DNA of 64,000 nucleotides from positions 62,001-126,000 of the forward strand of contig JAEWYS010000005.1 of NCBI GenBank assembly GCA_023458555.1, read 5' to 3'. The stretch's first letter is position 1. The number at the start of each line of letters is the position of its first letter. Positions 1 through 10,300 of the stretch are shown one piece after another. This DNA is from Bacteroidota bacterium (lineage in GTDB: Bacteria > Bacteroidota > Bacteroidia > Cytophagales > Cytophagaceae). The position numbers and the translations under genes are program-made. Below the pieces are notes generated by a model. The model saw only the letters and a list, made by a program, of their open reading frames with translations, searched no databases and was not told the origin of the DNA.

Positions 1-1599
1 CAGGCTCCGGGTATGTCTCCGGATAAAAAGAATATCCAGCGTCAGGGTTTTGCCGGTATGCTGTGGTCCAAGCAGCTTTATTATTACAATATTGATCAGT
101 GGCTGAGCGGAGATCCGGGACAATTGCCGCCGCCCAAAGAGCGGGAGTATATGAGAAATTCGACATGGAAAAATGTCGATGCTTTTGATATTATTTCCAT
201 GCCCGACAAATGGGAATATCCCTGGTTTGCTACCTGGGACTGGGCTTTTCACTGCTGGCCGCTTTCGCTGATTGATCCCGCTTTTGCCAAGGACCAGCTG
301 CGCCTTATTGTAAGCGCCCAATATACCAAGTTCGACCAGATCCCTGCCTACGAGTGGAATTTTGACGATCTCAATCCGCCTGTGCTTGTCTGGGCAGCCT
401 GGCGGATCTACAAAATTGAAGGCAAGCAGTTTGGTACACCGGACAAAGATTTTCTGGAAGAAATCTTTCAGAAGCTGGAGCTGAATTTCAGCTGGTGGTA
501 CAACTACAAAGGTGTGGACCACAATGGCCTCTTTCAGGGTGGTTTTATGGGGCTTGACAATATCAGTGTCTTTGACCGGAGCAAGCTGGAAGTAGAAGGA
601 GCACATCTCGATCAGGCAGACACCACCGCTTGGATGGGACTGTATAGCCTCACCATGATGCAGATCGCTCTTGAGCTGGCATCTGACAGCAACAACTATC
701 AGGAGAGAGCCATTGCCTATCTGGAACACTTCTTTGAAATAGTCCGGGCTATGAACAACCGCGGCGGAGAAGGCGAAGGGCTCTGGGATGAGGAAGACGG
801 ATTCTTTTACGATGTTCTGCATTATGACAACGATGATAAGAAAAAGCTGAAAGTACGATCTCTCGTAGGACTTATGCCTCTGCTGGCTGTCGAAGTCCTC
901 GAGGAAGAAGTCCTCGATCAGTTTCCCGCGGTCAGACAGCGGCTGGAGCAGCTGATTGACGAAAATGCACCAGTATTATCCAAAATGTCTGATCCCCGGC
1001 TGCTGTTGTCTTCCCGAGGGAAAACCCATCGTCTGCTGGCTGCGCTCAACAGGGCGCGGCTCGTCAGTCTGGTTCGGTACATCGCCGATGAAACGGAGTT
1101 TTTGTCCGACTACGGCATTCGCTCCGTATCAAAATATCACCATGATCATCCTTATGACTATGGTGATGGCAATCCCGATCATATTCTGCGCTATGTGCCG
1201 GCTGAGTCCAATTCCGGATTGTTTGGCGGCAACAGCAACTGGCGCGGACCTGTCTGGTTTCCGATCAATTTTCTGATCATCGAGGCCTTGCAGAAGTTCG
1301 GCTACTATTACGGAGACCAGCTCAAAATAGAGTACCCCAGAGGTTCCGGAAACCATCTGAGACTGGACGAAATTGCTACGGATCTGTCCCGGAGGCTTAT
1401 CCGCATTTTTGAAAAAAATCAGGAAGGTAAACGACCGGTATACGGCGGCATACCACAGTTTCAGACCGATCCTCACTGGAAAGATTATATCCTGTTTTAC
1501 GAATATTTTCACGGAGACAATGGAGCCGGACTGGGCGCCAGTCATCAGACCGGCTGGACAGGACTGGTGCTCAAGCTTATTCAGCAAAATGTCAATTAA
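1..1599 (+). CDS. GH63-like (MGH1-type) glucosidase, 5'-partial
   Basis: The frame is open to the left edge of the window (codons before the Met at 13 read Q-A-P-G), so the true start lies outside and only the C-terminal part of about 530 residues is present. Full-length bacterial relatives are roughly 850-900 residues. Family hallmarks are the RQGFAGMLWSKQ stretch, IISMPDKWEYPW followed by WDWAFH, and the late motif HQTGWTGL. These fit an (alpha/alpha)6 glycoside hydrolase of the GH63 mannosyl-oligosaccharide glucosidase type. No signal peptide can be judged. In bacteria such enzymes usually act on small alpha-linked glucosides; the exact substrate is not visible here. The next gene starts 27 nt downstream on the same strand. 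The family call is firm, the specificity open. Confidence 0.85.
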   Translation, partial: QAPGMSPDKKNIQRQGFAGMLWSKQLYYYNIDQWLSGDPGQLPPPKEREYMRNSTWKNVDAFDIISMPDKWEYPWFATWDWAFHCWPLSLIDPAFAKDQLRLIVSAQYTKFDQIPAYEWNFDDLNPPVLVWAAWRIYKIEGKQFGTPDKDFLEEIFQKLELNFSWWYNYKGVDHNGLFQGGFMGLDNISVFDRSKLEVEGAHLDQADTTAWMGLYSLTMMQIALELASDSNNYQERAIAYLEHFFEIVRAMNNRGGEGEGLWDEEDGFFYDVLHYDNDDKKKLKVRSLVGLMPLLAVEVLEEEVLDQFPAVRQRLEQLIDENAPVLSKMSDPRLLLSSRGKTHRLLAALNRARLVSLVRYIADETEFLSDYGIRSVSKYHHDHPYDYGDGNPDHILRYVPAESNSGLFGGNSNWRGPVWFPINFLIIEALQKFGYYYGDQLKIEYPRGSGNHLRLDEIATDLSRRLIRIFEKNQEGKRPVYGGIPQFQTDPHWKDYILFYEYFHGDNGAGLGASHQTGWTGLVLKLIQQNVN

Positions 1600-1626
1600 A
1601 CTTAATTATCTAACTATCATATTTTT

Positions 1627-2949
1627 ATGAATACAATATTTTTTAACGGATCAGCGCTGAGAAGCTGCCCCGTGATACTGCTCGTAAGTGTTCTCTGTGC
1701 CTGCAGCAACCAGAATATTAAAGAGAAAACAACCGGAAAAGCAGCCTTTACTCCGGTTATGGTCAGTGAAAAGCTGGAAGACGGTTACTGGATCGAAGCC
1801 GCGGATTTTGACAACGACGGAGATACCGATCTGATTGGTTATGGTCTGACCATGGGTAAGATCACTTTTTACGAAAATCCCGGTAAGGACCAGCTGGCCA
1901 AAGGTAATACGCTTTGGAAAAAACGAGTCATAAAAAACCTGAAAGATCCGGTTGGAATGGATCATACTGATGTCGACGGCGACGGGCTGACGGATATTGT
2001 CATATGCAAAGATTATGGAAAGACACAGAAAACCTGTCTCCGGGACGGCGGCAAGATCATCTGGCTCAGAAATCCGGGTAATGATACAGCGGAATGGCAG
2101 GATTATTATATAGGTCAGACCCTGGCTATGCACCGCCTGCGTACCGGCCGGTTTACCCAAAACGAGAATCTGGAGCTGCTGGCATTGCCTGTAGTAGGCG
2201 ATTCGGGCGATGTGCATACCATTATCCCCATCTATTTTTATGAAAAGCCATCCTCCGTGCTTGATAGTGAGCGCTGGACCAGAACGCTCATAGACAGCTC
2301 ATTTTTTGAGGTGATCCATGACGCCTATATCGTCAAAAATCCCGGGCTCAGTGACTACGATGTAGCTCTTATCTCCAGCCAGCAGGGGATTTCATGGCTA
2401 TACTACGGCAGAGACGGGCAATGGCATATCGACAATATCGCTCAGGGAGAGACTTCAAGAGCGGATTATGAGCATACCGAAGACTGGTTTACCGGTACCA
2501 ATACCGCAGATATCGGTACACTCGGACCGGATAAAGGTACGTATATTGCTGCGCTTGAACCCTTTCACGGTGGTACGGTAAGTGTATATCATGCAAATCA
2601 GTCCGGTACATGGCAGCGCTCCGTCCTGCACAAATATGGCAAGATCGACAGCCTTGGCTTCGGAGTAGGGCACTTCCTGATTACAGAAGATATGGACAAT
2701 GATGGCACAGACGAGTTTCTGGTAGCCTTTCCCGAGCCGCCCAAAGGCGTACTGTATGTAAAACCCATAGATCCGCAAAATAACATGTACGATACCGTCC
2801 GGGTGTCGGATGCCTCAGCGGCACGCATCGCCATTGCGGATTTTAACAACGACGGAAAAAAAGATTTTGCCACGATCGGGTACAACGTACCCGGCTATTA
2901 TGAGGACGAAGATCCCAGAGTCATGATTTTTCTGAATGACATGGACTAA
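1627..2949 (+). CDS. FG-GAP/VCBS repeat lipoprotein
   Basis: 440 residues. The N-terminus is a lipoprotein signal (hydrophobic run ending in LCAC, lipidated Cys at about residue 26), so the protein should be tethered to a membrane, probably the outer one. The rest is a likely beta-propeller with Ca-binding FG-GAP loops of the DxDxDG type: DFDNDGDTD, DVDGDGLTD, DMDNDGTDE and DFNNDGKKD. Such domains mediate binding or scaffolding; no catalytic motif is evident. It follows the GH63-like gene after 27 nt and is probably co-transcribed with it. A hairpin terminator follows the stop. Confidence 0.8.
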   Translation: MNTIFFNGSALRSCPVILLVSVLCACSNQNIKEKTTGKAAFTPVMVSEKLEDGYWIEAADFDNDGDTDLIGYGLTMGKITFYENPGKDQLAKGNTLWKKRVIKNLKDPVGMDHTDVDGDGLTDIVICKDYGKTQKTCLRDGGKIIWLRNPGNDTAEWQDYYIGQTLAMHRLRTGRFTQNENLELLALPVVGDSGDVHTIIPIYFYEKPSSVLDSERWTRTLIDSSFFEVIHDAYIVKNPGLSDYDVALISSQQGISWLYYGRDGQWHIDNIAQGETSRADYEHTEDWFTGTNTADIGTLGPDKGTYIAALEPFHGGTVSVYHANQSGTWQRSVLHKYGKIDSLGFGVGHFLITEDMDNDGTDEFLVAFPEPPKGVLYVKPIDPQNNMYDTVRVSDASAARIAIADFNNDGKKDFATIGYNVPGYYEDEDPRVMIFLNDMD

Positions 2950-2980
2950 AAGCAAACAGGTGTACTTTCATAGCAGGCAA

Positions 2981-3009
2981 AAGCCGGTTCAGCAGAGCCG
3001 GCTTTTTTT
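2981..3009 (+). terminator. Rho-independent terminator after the FG-GAP lipoprotein gene
   Basis: Arms AAGCCGG (2981-2987) and CCGGCTT (2998-3004) around a 10-nt loop, followed by a T-run. It lies 31 nt after the stop codon on the same strand. Confidence 0.8.
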
Positions 3010-3404
3010 GTGAATGACAGTGGAAGAATGTGAATGTATAATGAAGAAAAGCGGATTCTTCTTGAGGTCGGAAGATTTTAACATTTGGGTATATTATCCG
3101 ATGATCAGATATAGTGTGTAATGCTCTTGGTACATAGCAGTTCGTAAAATGAGCGTATTAATATTGGTCATATTGCTGCATCAGTCGCTTCGCCTATGGC
3201 GAGTGACGGTTATGAGCGAGGCTTCTGGTCGTTTCTCGCTGCTGTTCGTGTAAGCTTCCCTAAAAATAGTAGTGATTATAAATAGAGAAAATGGGGGACA
3301 GGTTGGTGACTGTATGTTACATAAGAAAAATGGCAGATTGTCGCGTGAATAGAACCTTGCTATGTTTTCCGGATTCATACCACCTATAATCCCTGCCGGC
3401 TAAT
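3010..3404. other. Intergenic stretch without a convincing gene
   Basis: About 395 nt between a plus-strand terminator and a strong hairpin. No reading frame here has recognisable protein character. The only structure seen is a degenerate relative of the 127-nt repeat found at 38.3 and 38.5 kb (see 3184-3250). Confidence 0.4.
3184..3250 (+). repeat. Degenerate partial copy of the 127-nt structured repeat
   Basis: The segment starts with a stem-loop (TTCGCC, loop TAT, GGCGAG) and continues GTGA...TTATGA..GAGGCTTCTGG. It lines up without gaps with the first ~65 nt of the repeat units at 38323 and 38546, including the stem position, but many bases differ and the second half is not recognisable. 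It may be a decayed copy. Confidence 0.35.
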
Positions 3405-3439
3405 CATACAAGCCAGTTCATTTTGAACTGGCTTGTATG
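3405..3439 (+). terminator. Long perfect hairpin with T-run on the plus strand
   Basis: Perfect 16-bp stem CATACAAGCCAGTTCA (3405-3420), loop TTT, complementary arm 3424-3439, then a T-run on the plus strand. It lies 24 nt past the stop of the minus-strand CotH gene. Read from that strand there is no U-tract after the stem, so its polarity suits plus-strand transcription, for which no adjacent gene is visible. Confidence 0.6.
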
Positions 3440-3462
3440 TTTTTTCAAAGATTCATCCTGCT

Positions 3463-5244
3463 TTACTCCACCACAATACGTTGTATCATTTTATCATCCG
3501 TATCGCTGGTCACACTGAGCAGGTATACCCCTTTGGCATATCCGGTAAGCAGAAGATAGATCCGGTCACCCGAAAGTGTATAGTGTATGTCTTCCACTTG
3601 TCTTCCGGAAAGCTCGTACAAGCTGACCTCTTTCACTTTAGTATGTCTGAGCAGCTGTATAGAGACAAAATCCTTTGCCGGATTAGGGAATATGCGCAGG
3701 TGTTCAGCGTCCGGAGCAGACGTGGCGGTCACAATGCCAACCTCCTCGTCTATCCAGGAAACTCTGGTAGTAAGCCATGTACGCAGATAGTCGATTTCCT
3801 TTTCATACGAGCCAGTGGCGACAGGGTTGGGCCATACAAGAGAGTCCAGAATATCCCATTTGTAGAAATTAAGCCGCTGGGAATGTTTCAGTTCAGCCGC
3901 TTTGGTTTCAAGAAGATTCATAACAGAAGGCACAAGCGTTTCCCTCAGTTCCTGCCAGCGGGCTTCAGCTTTCTGCCTGAAAGCAGGGTTAGAGAAGAGT
4001 TGCGGTATCCATGGACTCACAAAAAACGAATTATTTCTGACCCACCAGCCAGTCGGGTCATCTCCGCCGCTGTAGTTGATATTGCCTGCGGCGATGTCAA
4101 AGTCCCACAGAGGTCCGAAACGCAGCTTCTCTCCCCGCTCTTTATGCATAAAAACGCTGCTTACAAACTGAGCGTCGTGATTTTTAAACAATTCATTGAT
4201 CCAGTACCAGTCAATGAGTGTTTCCGTATCCAGATACTGTTCGTAGGCATTGGGATCGCCGGATGACATAATTGCGTTTTCAGCCTGCTGCACATAGTCC
4301 CTGATATAGTTGAGCTGCGCGTTTGGAATATCTTCCGGCGATTTAATGGTAATATGAGCATTGTTGCCGGTTCTGAACCAGAAATCTTCATCCAGGCGCA
4401 TGTCTGCCTCCAGCAGATAGCCACCGGTAATGCCGTGACTGTCCGTATCTGTATCGGAAAGCTCGGTAATATTAACCCGGTCCTCAGATACCTTTATTTG
4501 TTCTCCCCAGAGATAAGTACCCTGATATTTTCCGTTGAGTACTACATCCACATTACGCATACGGGGAGTATAAGCCAGCGCTGACTGTTGCCCCATAGCC
4601 AGTGCGAGATAGTTGCGCAGAAGCGTTTTGTCCGCATAGTTGGCCAGCAGCACCCACTCTCTGTCTGCCGGCATGTCCAGCACAGAAGCTTTGGTTTTCA
4701 GCTTTACCTTGTATGGTTTCTTGGGCATATTCCAGGTAGAGTTGCCTCGTCCCCTGATTTCCATGGGAGCTTCAAACAGTGTACCGCTCGCATCCAGGAT
4801 GTGCATATTGGCCGGTACATAGGTTTCCTTGGTATCAATCGGCTTTTGCTGCTCCGTATCAATATAGATGACGGGCAGACCGGTATAGACCAGCTCAACC
4901 CGGTAACGCTTTTCCGTATTGTCGGATGCAAGGAGTGTATAGTAGACCGGTGACGAAAAATCATTGACACTGACTCCGCTTTCCTGTCTGGTATCATTGG
5001 CCCATACCGAAGCCGTATTGCTTGTGGCAAACGTAGCCTTGAGAGGCAGAGCAGATCCTTCCTGCGGGATTATGCTGATAATAAGGCTGTCTCCGTATAT
5101 ATCACAGATAATATCCTGAGCGATGAGGCCCGGGTTTTTGTCCGCTTCAAACGTCAGTGAAGTGATTTTGGGTGTATCGGCCGCTATCAGATGTGCCGGC
5201 CAGCATGCGAGAAAGAAGTAAAAGAGTAAAAGTTGCTTGTACAT
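3463..5244 (-). CDS. Secreted CotH-like kinase family protein with type IX sorting tail
   Basis: 593 residues. A signal peptide covers about 1-22. An N-terminal beta domain (about 25-110) precedes the CotH-family core: EIRGRGNSTW, KKPYKVKLK, LLANYADKTLLRNYLA, GTYLWGEQIKV, GGYLLEADMRLDEDFWF and the late FGPLWDFDIAAGN motif, whose Asp residues match the family active site. The last ~75 residues (FPNPAKDF... GVYLLSV... RIVVE) are a type A type IX secretion sorting domain, so the protein is predicted to be exported and surface-attached. CotH proteins can phosphorylate proteins in spores; bacterial secreted relatives have no established substrate. It is downstream of the acetylesterase gene on the same strand (58 nt gap). 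Confidence 0.85.
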   Translation of the reverse strand: MYKQLLLFYFFLACWPAHLIAADTPKITSLTFEADKNPGLIAQDIICDIYGDSLIISIIPQEGSALPLKATFATSNTASVWANDTRQESGVSVNDFSSPVYYTLLASDNTEKRYRVELVYTGLPVIYIDTEQQKPIDTKETYVPANMHILDASGTLFEAPMEIRGRGNSTWNMPKKPYKVKLKTKASVLDMPADREWVLLANYADKTLLRNYLALAMGQQSALAYTPRMRNVDVVLNGKYQGTYLWGEQIKVSEDRVNITELSDTDTDSHGITGGYLLEADMRLDEDFWFRTGNNAHITIKSPEDIPNAQLNYIRDYVQQAENAIMSSGDPNAYEQYLDTETLIDWYWINELFKNHDAQFVSSVFMHKERGEKLRFGPLWDFDIAAGNINYSGGDDPTGWWVRNNSFFVSPWIPQLFSNPAFRQKAEARWQELRETLVPSVMNLLETKAAELKHSQRLNFYKWDILDSLVWPNPVATGSYEKEIDYLRTWLTTRVSWIDEEVGIVTATSAPDAEHLRIFPNPAKDFVSIQLLRHTKVKEVSLYELSGRQVEDIHYTLSGDRIYLLLTGYAKGVYLLSVTSDTDDKMIQRIVVE

Positions 5245-5302
5245 GGCAGATTACGTTTATGAATTGAAAAAAATAATACGAAGTTGAATGATTGGTTCAG
5301 AT

Positions 5303-7252
5303 TTAATGTGTTTTTACAATTTTCTCGGTAATGACCTGTCCGTGCGCATCGCTTATCATCAGATAATAGATCCCCGCGTCTTTTGGCAGCGCCAGGAGTG
5401 TGCGGTCATTTTCCGTTGAAAACTCTCTGATAAGCTGTCCGGAATATCCGTGTAGCCGCACGTGCAGGGGGCCGGTTCCCGGAGCTGTTTCCAATACGAT
5501 ATGATCATTGGCCGGATTGGGATACAGGCGCCAGGAAGCGGCAGGCTGCATTCCGATGCCCGTTATCACATCGCTTCCCAGTATAGCCAGTCCGAATGCA
5601 GAAGGATTGCTGTAGGAGACGTCTTCTCTGGCAAACCAGGTGATTTTACCATCCCGCTGTTGCGTATCGCTGTCATTGACATGAAAATCCATACCCATCA
5701 GCTTGCCCTCGGCCGGAGCTACTCCTATAGCAGACCATGGTATGGACACTTCGACTATATAGCCCGTGCCGGTTAATGCAGAAGCTGCCTGTATACCGGT
5801 GACCGGTTTATCGTGCCCTTCCAGTATCCGGGATGCATCATAGCGTATCACAAACTGAAAATCATTGGCATCGTAGGCTGAGGCCTTGTCATTGTTCCCA
5901 TCTATATAGATCTCAATCCCATCATTTTCCCAGAAGTTGGAGGAAGCAGCCAGCAGTATATCATCTGTGACATCATACAGGAAATACAGCCTGCTGTCAT
6001 CATACAGAACCCGTACCCTCGCGCTCAGATCACGGTCATTGGTGACCGTCATGAGTCTGTTCTGAAGCTCGTACTCTGTGACCAGCTCCCAGGCAGCTTC
6101 GATTTGCCCGTCGATGGTGACAGGCGATGAAGTCTTCATGATTTTTACTCCGGCAAAATCTGTTACGGTCACGGTAATGGTTTTGCTTTCTACACTTCCG
6201 TGAGGATTGCTGATAACGACCTTGAATGTGTTACCATTATACGATGCGTCTATAGCTGCAATGTTTAGTTCACTGCCGGTTGCTCCGGGGATTTCCTGAT
6301 TATTTCTGTACCACTGATAGCTCAGTTCCGGACCGGAGGCGGTAACGGACAGTTTCAAAGCATCATGTTCAACCACCACTGTATTGCTGAGATCAGTGGA
6401 AATACGGGGAGGAACATCGTTGTCAATCGTAAGAAGGCTCAGCATTTTTTGAGCATAGCGCTCTCCCAGCAGCCGGTAGCCGGCAGTCGTAAAATGCAGC
6501 CTGTCGGATACCGCTGTACATCCGCTGGAAGAAATGACATGAGCAGTCGGGATAGTGTTTGGCAGCGCGTTGATCGTCGTGTTCATGCCGGCTGTCATGC
6601 CGCCTTGTCCTGCATCGACCACCTGACCGGCAAGCAGAGGCACCTCACTGGCGCTGAGTCCCAGATCCGTCAGCAGGTTGTTGTATACTCCTTTTACTTT
6701 GCCGGGCCATTGATTATCGCCGCTATTCGATTCACCCTGATGCATCAGTATACCTTTGATGACTCCGTCCCTTTGTGCGATCTTTGCCAGTTCGACCAGT
6801 CTGGCGTACGGATTGCCGCCATACTCATTGATGATGTTACGCATCCATTGCTCAGTACCATTTACATAAGATGCGTAATTGTGCTTGTCAAACAGTTCGA
6901 TTTTGCATCCGGCAACCGCTACGTGCACAACTCCTACCCGTATATGCGAAGGAAGACTGGCCACCATGGTACGGCCAAAATTATCAGCAGGGCCGATGCC
7001 TGTATTGCACCGGCTGAGCGGAGGAGTGGCTGTCCGCCAGTTGGCAGCCGTCTGCCCGCTGCAATTGACTGCCTGCAATATCCTGAACCGGCTGTCTACC
7101 GTACGGTCCTGGGCCTCTATGGTACCCTGTCCTTCCATATTGGACTGGCCGAAGCACAGATAGATATGGAAGTCCGGATCCTGTGCCCGTGCAGTGCTCA
7201 AAAGGCATAGCAAAGCCATCAGCAGCGCTGTTCTTTGTAAATTTTTCATCAT
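5303..7252 (-). CDS. Secreted SGNH/SASA acetylesterase (CE6-like) with Ig-like, CBM9 and type IX sorting domains
   Basis: 649 residues. Signal peptide to about residue 23 (STARA|Q). The catalytic domain (about 25-280) has block I GQSNMEGQG with the nucleophile Ser37, block III HQGESN, and a C-terminal D..HFTTAGYRLLG supplying Asp and His. This is typical of sialate O-acetylesterase / CE6 acetylxylan esterases. An Ig-like segment (about 285-370, ending in TITVTVTD) is followed by a CBM9-like domain (IDGQIEAAWE... DGIEIYIDGNNDKASAY... VEVSIPWSAIG) and a sorting tail (YPNPANDH... GIYYLMI... KIVKT). The CBM9 module and the GH8 neighbour point to removal of acetyl groups from a hemicellulose such as xylan; this is inference. 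Confidence 0.87.
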   Translation of the reverse strand: MMKNLQRTALLMALLCLLSTARAQDPDFHIYLCFGQSNMEGQGTIEAQDRTVDSRFRILQAVNCSGQTAANWRTATPPLSRCNTGIGPADNFGRTMVASLPSHIRVGVVHVAVAGCKIELFDKHNYASYVNGTEQWMRNIINEYGGNPYARLVELAKIAQRDGVIKGILMHQGESNSGDNQWPGKVKGVYNNLLTDLGLSASEVPLLAGQVVDAGQGGMTAGMNTTINALPNTIPTAHVISSSGCTAVSDRLHFTTAGYRLLGERYAQKMLSLLTIDNDVPPRISTDLSNTVVVEHDALKLSVTASGPELSYQWYRNNQEIPGATGSELNIAAIDASYNGNTFKVVISNPHGSVESKTITVTVTDFAGVKIMKTSSPVTIDGQIEAAWELVTEYELQNRLMTVTNDRDLSARVRVLYDDSRLYFLYDVTDDILLAASSNFWENDGIEIYIDGNNDKASAYDANDFQFVIRYDASRILEGHDKPVTGIQAASALTGTGYIVEVSIPWSAIGVAPAEGKLMGMDFHVNDSDTQQRDGKITWFAREDVSYSNPSAFGLAILGSDVITGIGMQPAASWRLYPNPANDHIVLETAPGTGPLHVRLHGYSGQLIREFSTENDRTLLALPKDAGIYYLMISDAHGQVITEKIVKTH

Positions 7253-7275
7253 GTAATAAAAGTTTTGGTGGAGGA

Positions 7276-7311
7276 AAGAAAAAAAGCTCCCGGAGTATAG
7301 GACCGGGAGCT
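7276..7311 (-). terminator. Rho-independent terminator after the CE4-GH8 gene
   Basis: On the minus strand, arms AGCTCCCGG / CCGGGAGCT (7303-7311 and 7285-7293) followed by a T-run (A-run at 7276-7285 on the plus strand). It separates the large GH8 gene from the esterase gene, so the two may not form one uninterrupted transcript. Confidence 0.8.
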
Positions 7312-7319
7312 TTAAAAAC

Positions 7320-10300
7320 TTATTTCAGAATTCTGACTGTTTTTTCCTGATGGTTGTTCCGAAGATGAAGAAGATACAGACCGGAGCTTAACGCCGAAAC
7401 GTTGATGGTACCGGTAGCGCTTCCTTTCATTACTTCAATACCTCTTGCATCCAGCATACGGTATTCAAATGAGCTGTTCATACCCTCTACGTGAATGTAG
7501 TTTTCGGGAGTTGTCGGGTATACTTTGATGCTTCCGCGTTTGTCATGAGACAATGCCGTGACGACATCGGGCAGAAGATCTGCCAGAATACCCGTACCGA
7601 AAAGAGAAGGGTTCTGCCATGCATCATCTGTGGCGGCATTCCAGGCAAGTTTGCCATCACGTCCACCGCCATTATCATCATCGTTGATCATAAACTCGAT
7701 ACCAATCAGCTGACCAACCTGAGGAGATCCCTGCAGAGTAGTCCACGGAATACGGCCTTCGACATTGTAGCCTTCGGAGGTAGAGACGGCAATATAGTCG
7801 ATACCGGTTACAGAACGGCCCGAAGGAAGAGAGCCTACCCGGGTTCCATCGTTCCAACGGAATGAATACTGTACATCATTGGCTCCGTAAGTAGTAGCCT
7901 TGTCATTATTGATATCAAAATAGATCTCGATACCATCGTCTTCGTAGAAGTTTTCGCTGTCATTATATTTTTCATCATCAGCGATCTCTGCGAAGAAATA
8001 CACATAGTTATTGTCCCAAAGAAGTTTCAGGCTGCCGCTCAGATCCTCAGGACCGGAAACGGTCGGCTGTACCTGATTTTCAGCACGCATCTCCTTATTA
8101 TCAGGACTCATCCACAGCCCATCAGCAGCGCCGTCTATTTCAGGAGCTGTTGCCGTTTTGTATATCTTGTGCATATACGATACATGCACGGTAATCTGTG
8201 CTCTCGAGCCTTCGCAGTCATTCAGCGTCTGCGATACATAATAGGTTGTTGTACCCACTGCCGCAGTATTGGGAGTCGGAGCACTTGTCAGAGCAGTGCC
8301 GCCTGTAGAGCTGGTATACCATTTCAGAGCAGTACCAGTCGCGCTTAGAGGAGAGGCGGTTTCGCCCAGTTCGTAGTTGATTACAGCCGTTACTACAGGA
8401 GCCGGAGTCTGGCAGACATCTTCGCATTCGGGTTTCCATATTTTGAAATGACCTGTACAGTTTAGCAGCGCCAGCATATACAGCATACCGTCATAATAAC
8501 GATACTGGCCGGAAGGAATCCCTATGTTCCAGAATTCGTCAAGGAATGGTCTTGTCAGAGTCGTATTGTTTACCGCGAGACTTGCTACCGCGTTGCAGGC
8601 TACCAGTCCGGTAGAATGATCGCCATGTGGGTTGGAACCATCCCAATTGTAATGGTTTTTGTAGCCCGATCCCTGATTGCGGAAAAAGTTGAGGTAACGC
8701 TCCGCGATGGCCGGCTGCTGAGGATCAGCTTTAAACCAGTGATAATCCATACCAATGTTCATAATGGTACGCCATGCGTCGTACATGAATTTACCCGCGT
8801 CCTGGTTGAATGAAGTTGGCTTGGGGGTACCGTCAAATTCGGAATAGTCCGCGCTAAGTCCTGATGTCCGATGTGAGGCATCTCTTAGCAGTTTGCGGGC
8901 TGCCTCGGGAGTAGTTGCCCAGAACTGCTGATTGGTTGTCGCCCAGCGAGCCCATAATTCCCAGAAACCAGGGAGGTTGTACGAAGGATCGGTAAAGTCA
9001 TAAGAGCCTCCGTTCGGACCAAAAGTAATAAGTCTTGAGTTTCTGTTAAACAGGCTGTTGATTCCACCGGTGCCGTTCTTGCTCATAACCTTATTTAGGA
9101 CATCCTGAGCCTCGGCTTCATAGTTGAAAATACCAGTGCCATTTCCCCAGCGATGGGCTGCAAAGAAAAGCGCAGTAACGAAATACGCTTCTCCGTCCGG
9201 AGCAGGGTTGTTGTCAATGGTGGAACCATCGGTTCTGAGTTGCCATTTAAAATAGCCGCTAAGGTTTCCGGAGCTGTGCAGCATATACTGCTTGGTCCAC
9301 CGCCATAGCTTGTCAAATTCCTCTTTTTTATCAAGCTGTACACAGATCATCATGCCATATGACATACCCTCACTTCGTATATCGTTGTTGTGTACATCCA
9401 GGATATAGGCCATATCGTTTCCTGCTTCGTAATATAGCTTCTGATTGGAAGAACCATAAAAAATATGCTGGAATGCAGCGTTGACCTTGGCATTGACTTC
9501 GGAATCGGTTTTGCCAAGTACTTCCTTAAACATATTGCGATATACCCCGGTATGAAAAGCGCCTTCGCCAGGCTCCGTGCAGGATTCGGAAGCAATGGTT
9601 CCCGGATTTTCAGATGATTTATCCGCATTGGCCAGCGTGTATACACCGTTGTCCGGTATTACGTCAAACTGTATATAGGACGTACCGTTGTCGGTGACAA
9701 TAGCAGAAGGTACAATCGCAGAGCCTGAGCGTACGCGGCCGTTTTGCCAGCCGGAAGGCAATTGTCTGCGTACCGTAACAGGCACATTATAAACAGAGTT
9801 GTCCAGATTGTCTGTAGGGGTGATCCGGATCGAATCTGCGTTGACTGTTGTTTCGCTGATAGACAGCGCATTTCGCTCTTTAATGTATTTGACAACTTCT
9901 CCGAAAGTACCTACCCAGAAATCCGCCTTGTTTGTATTGACATGGCTCAGGTGTGATGATAGTACACTTGATGAAAGCGGAGAATATCCGCCGTCATTGT
10001 CGATGCCATGTAACAGAAATACAGCCCAGCCGCCTGATGATTTGGCCGAATTGAGCCTCGTATTCATATCATTGGCTGTATTAACGCCCTGATTGCCGCA
10101 GATAATTGAGCTTAGTCTGTAAAAATCAGACGGGTTACCTGGTATAATCTGTCCGCTGCAGGTTCTGCCTGCTATGTAATACTTCTGTATCGTTGATACA
10201 TCACCGATATTGCAGTTAGGATAAGCCACCGTCACACATTTCTGTGAGGGTACCTGCGTATTGATGGTCGATTGTGCGTTTTTTAGCTCATTGTCCTGTG

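Noticed and set aside
3433..4266. 277-codon plus-strand frame inside the CotH gene
   Set aside because: Antisense shadow of a well-supported gene on the minus strand; no domain character.
6365..7210. 281-codon plus-strand frame inside the acetylesterase gene
   Set aside because: Antisense shadow; the minus-strand protein has complete catalytic motifs.
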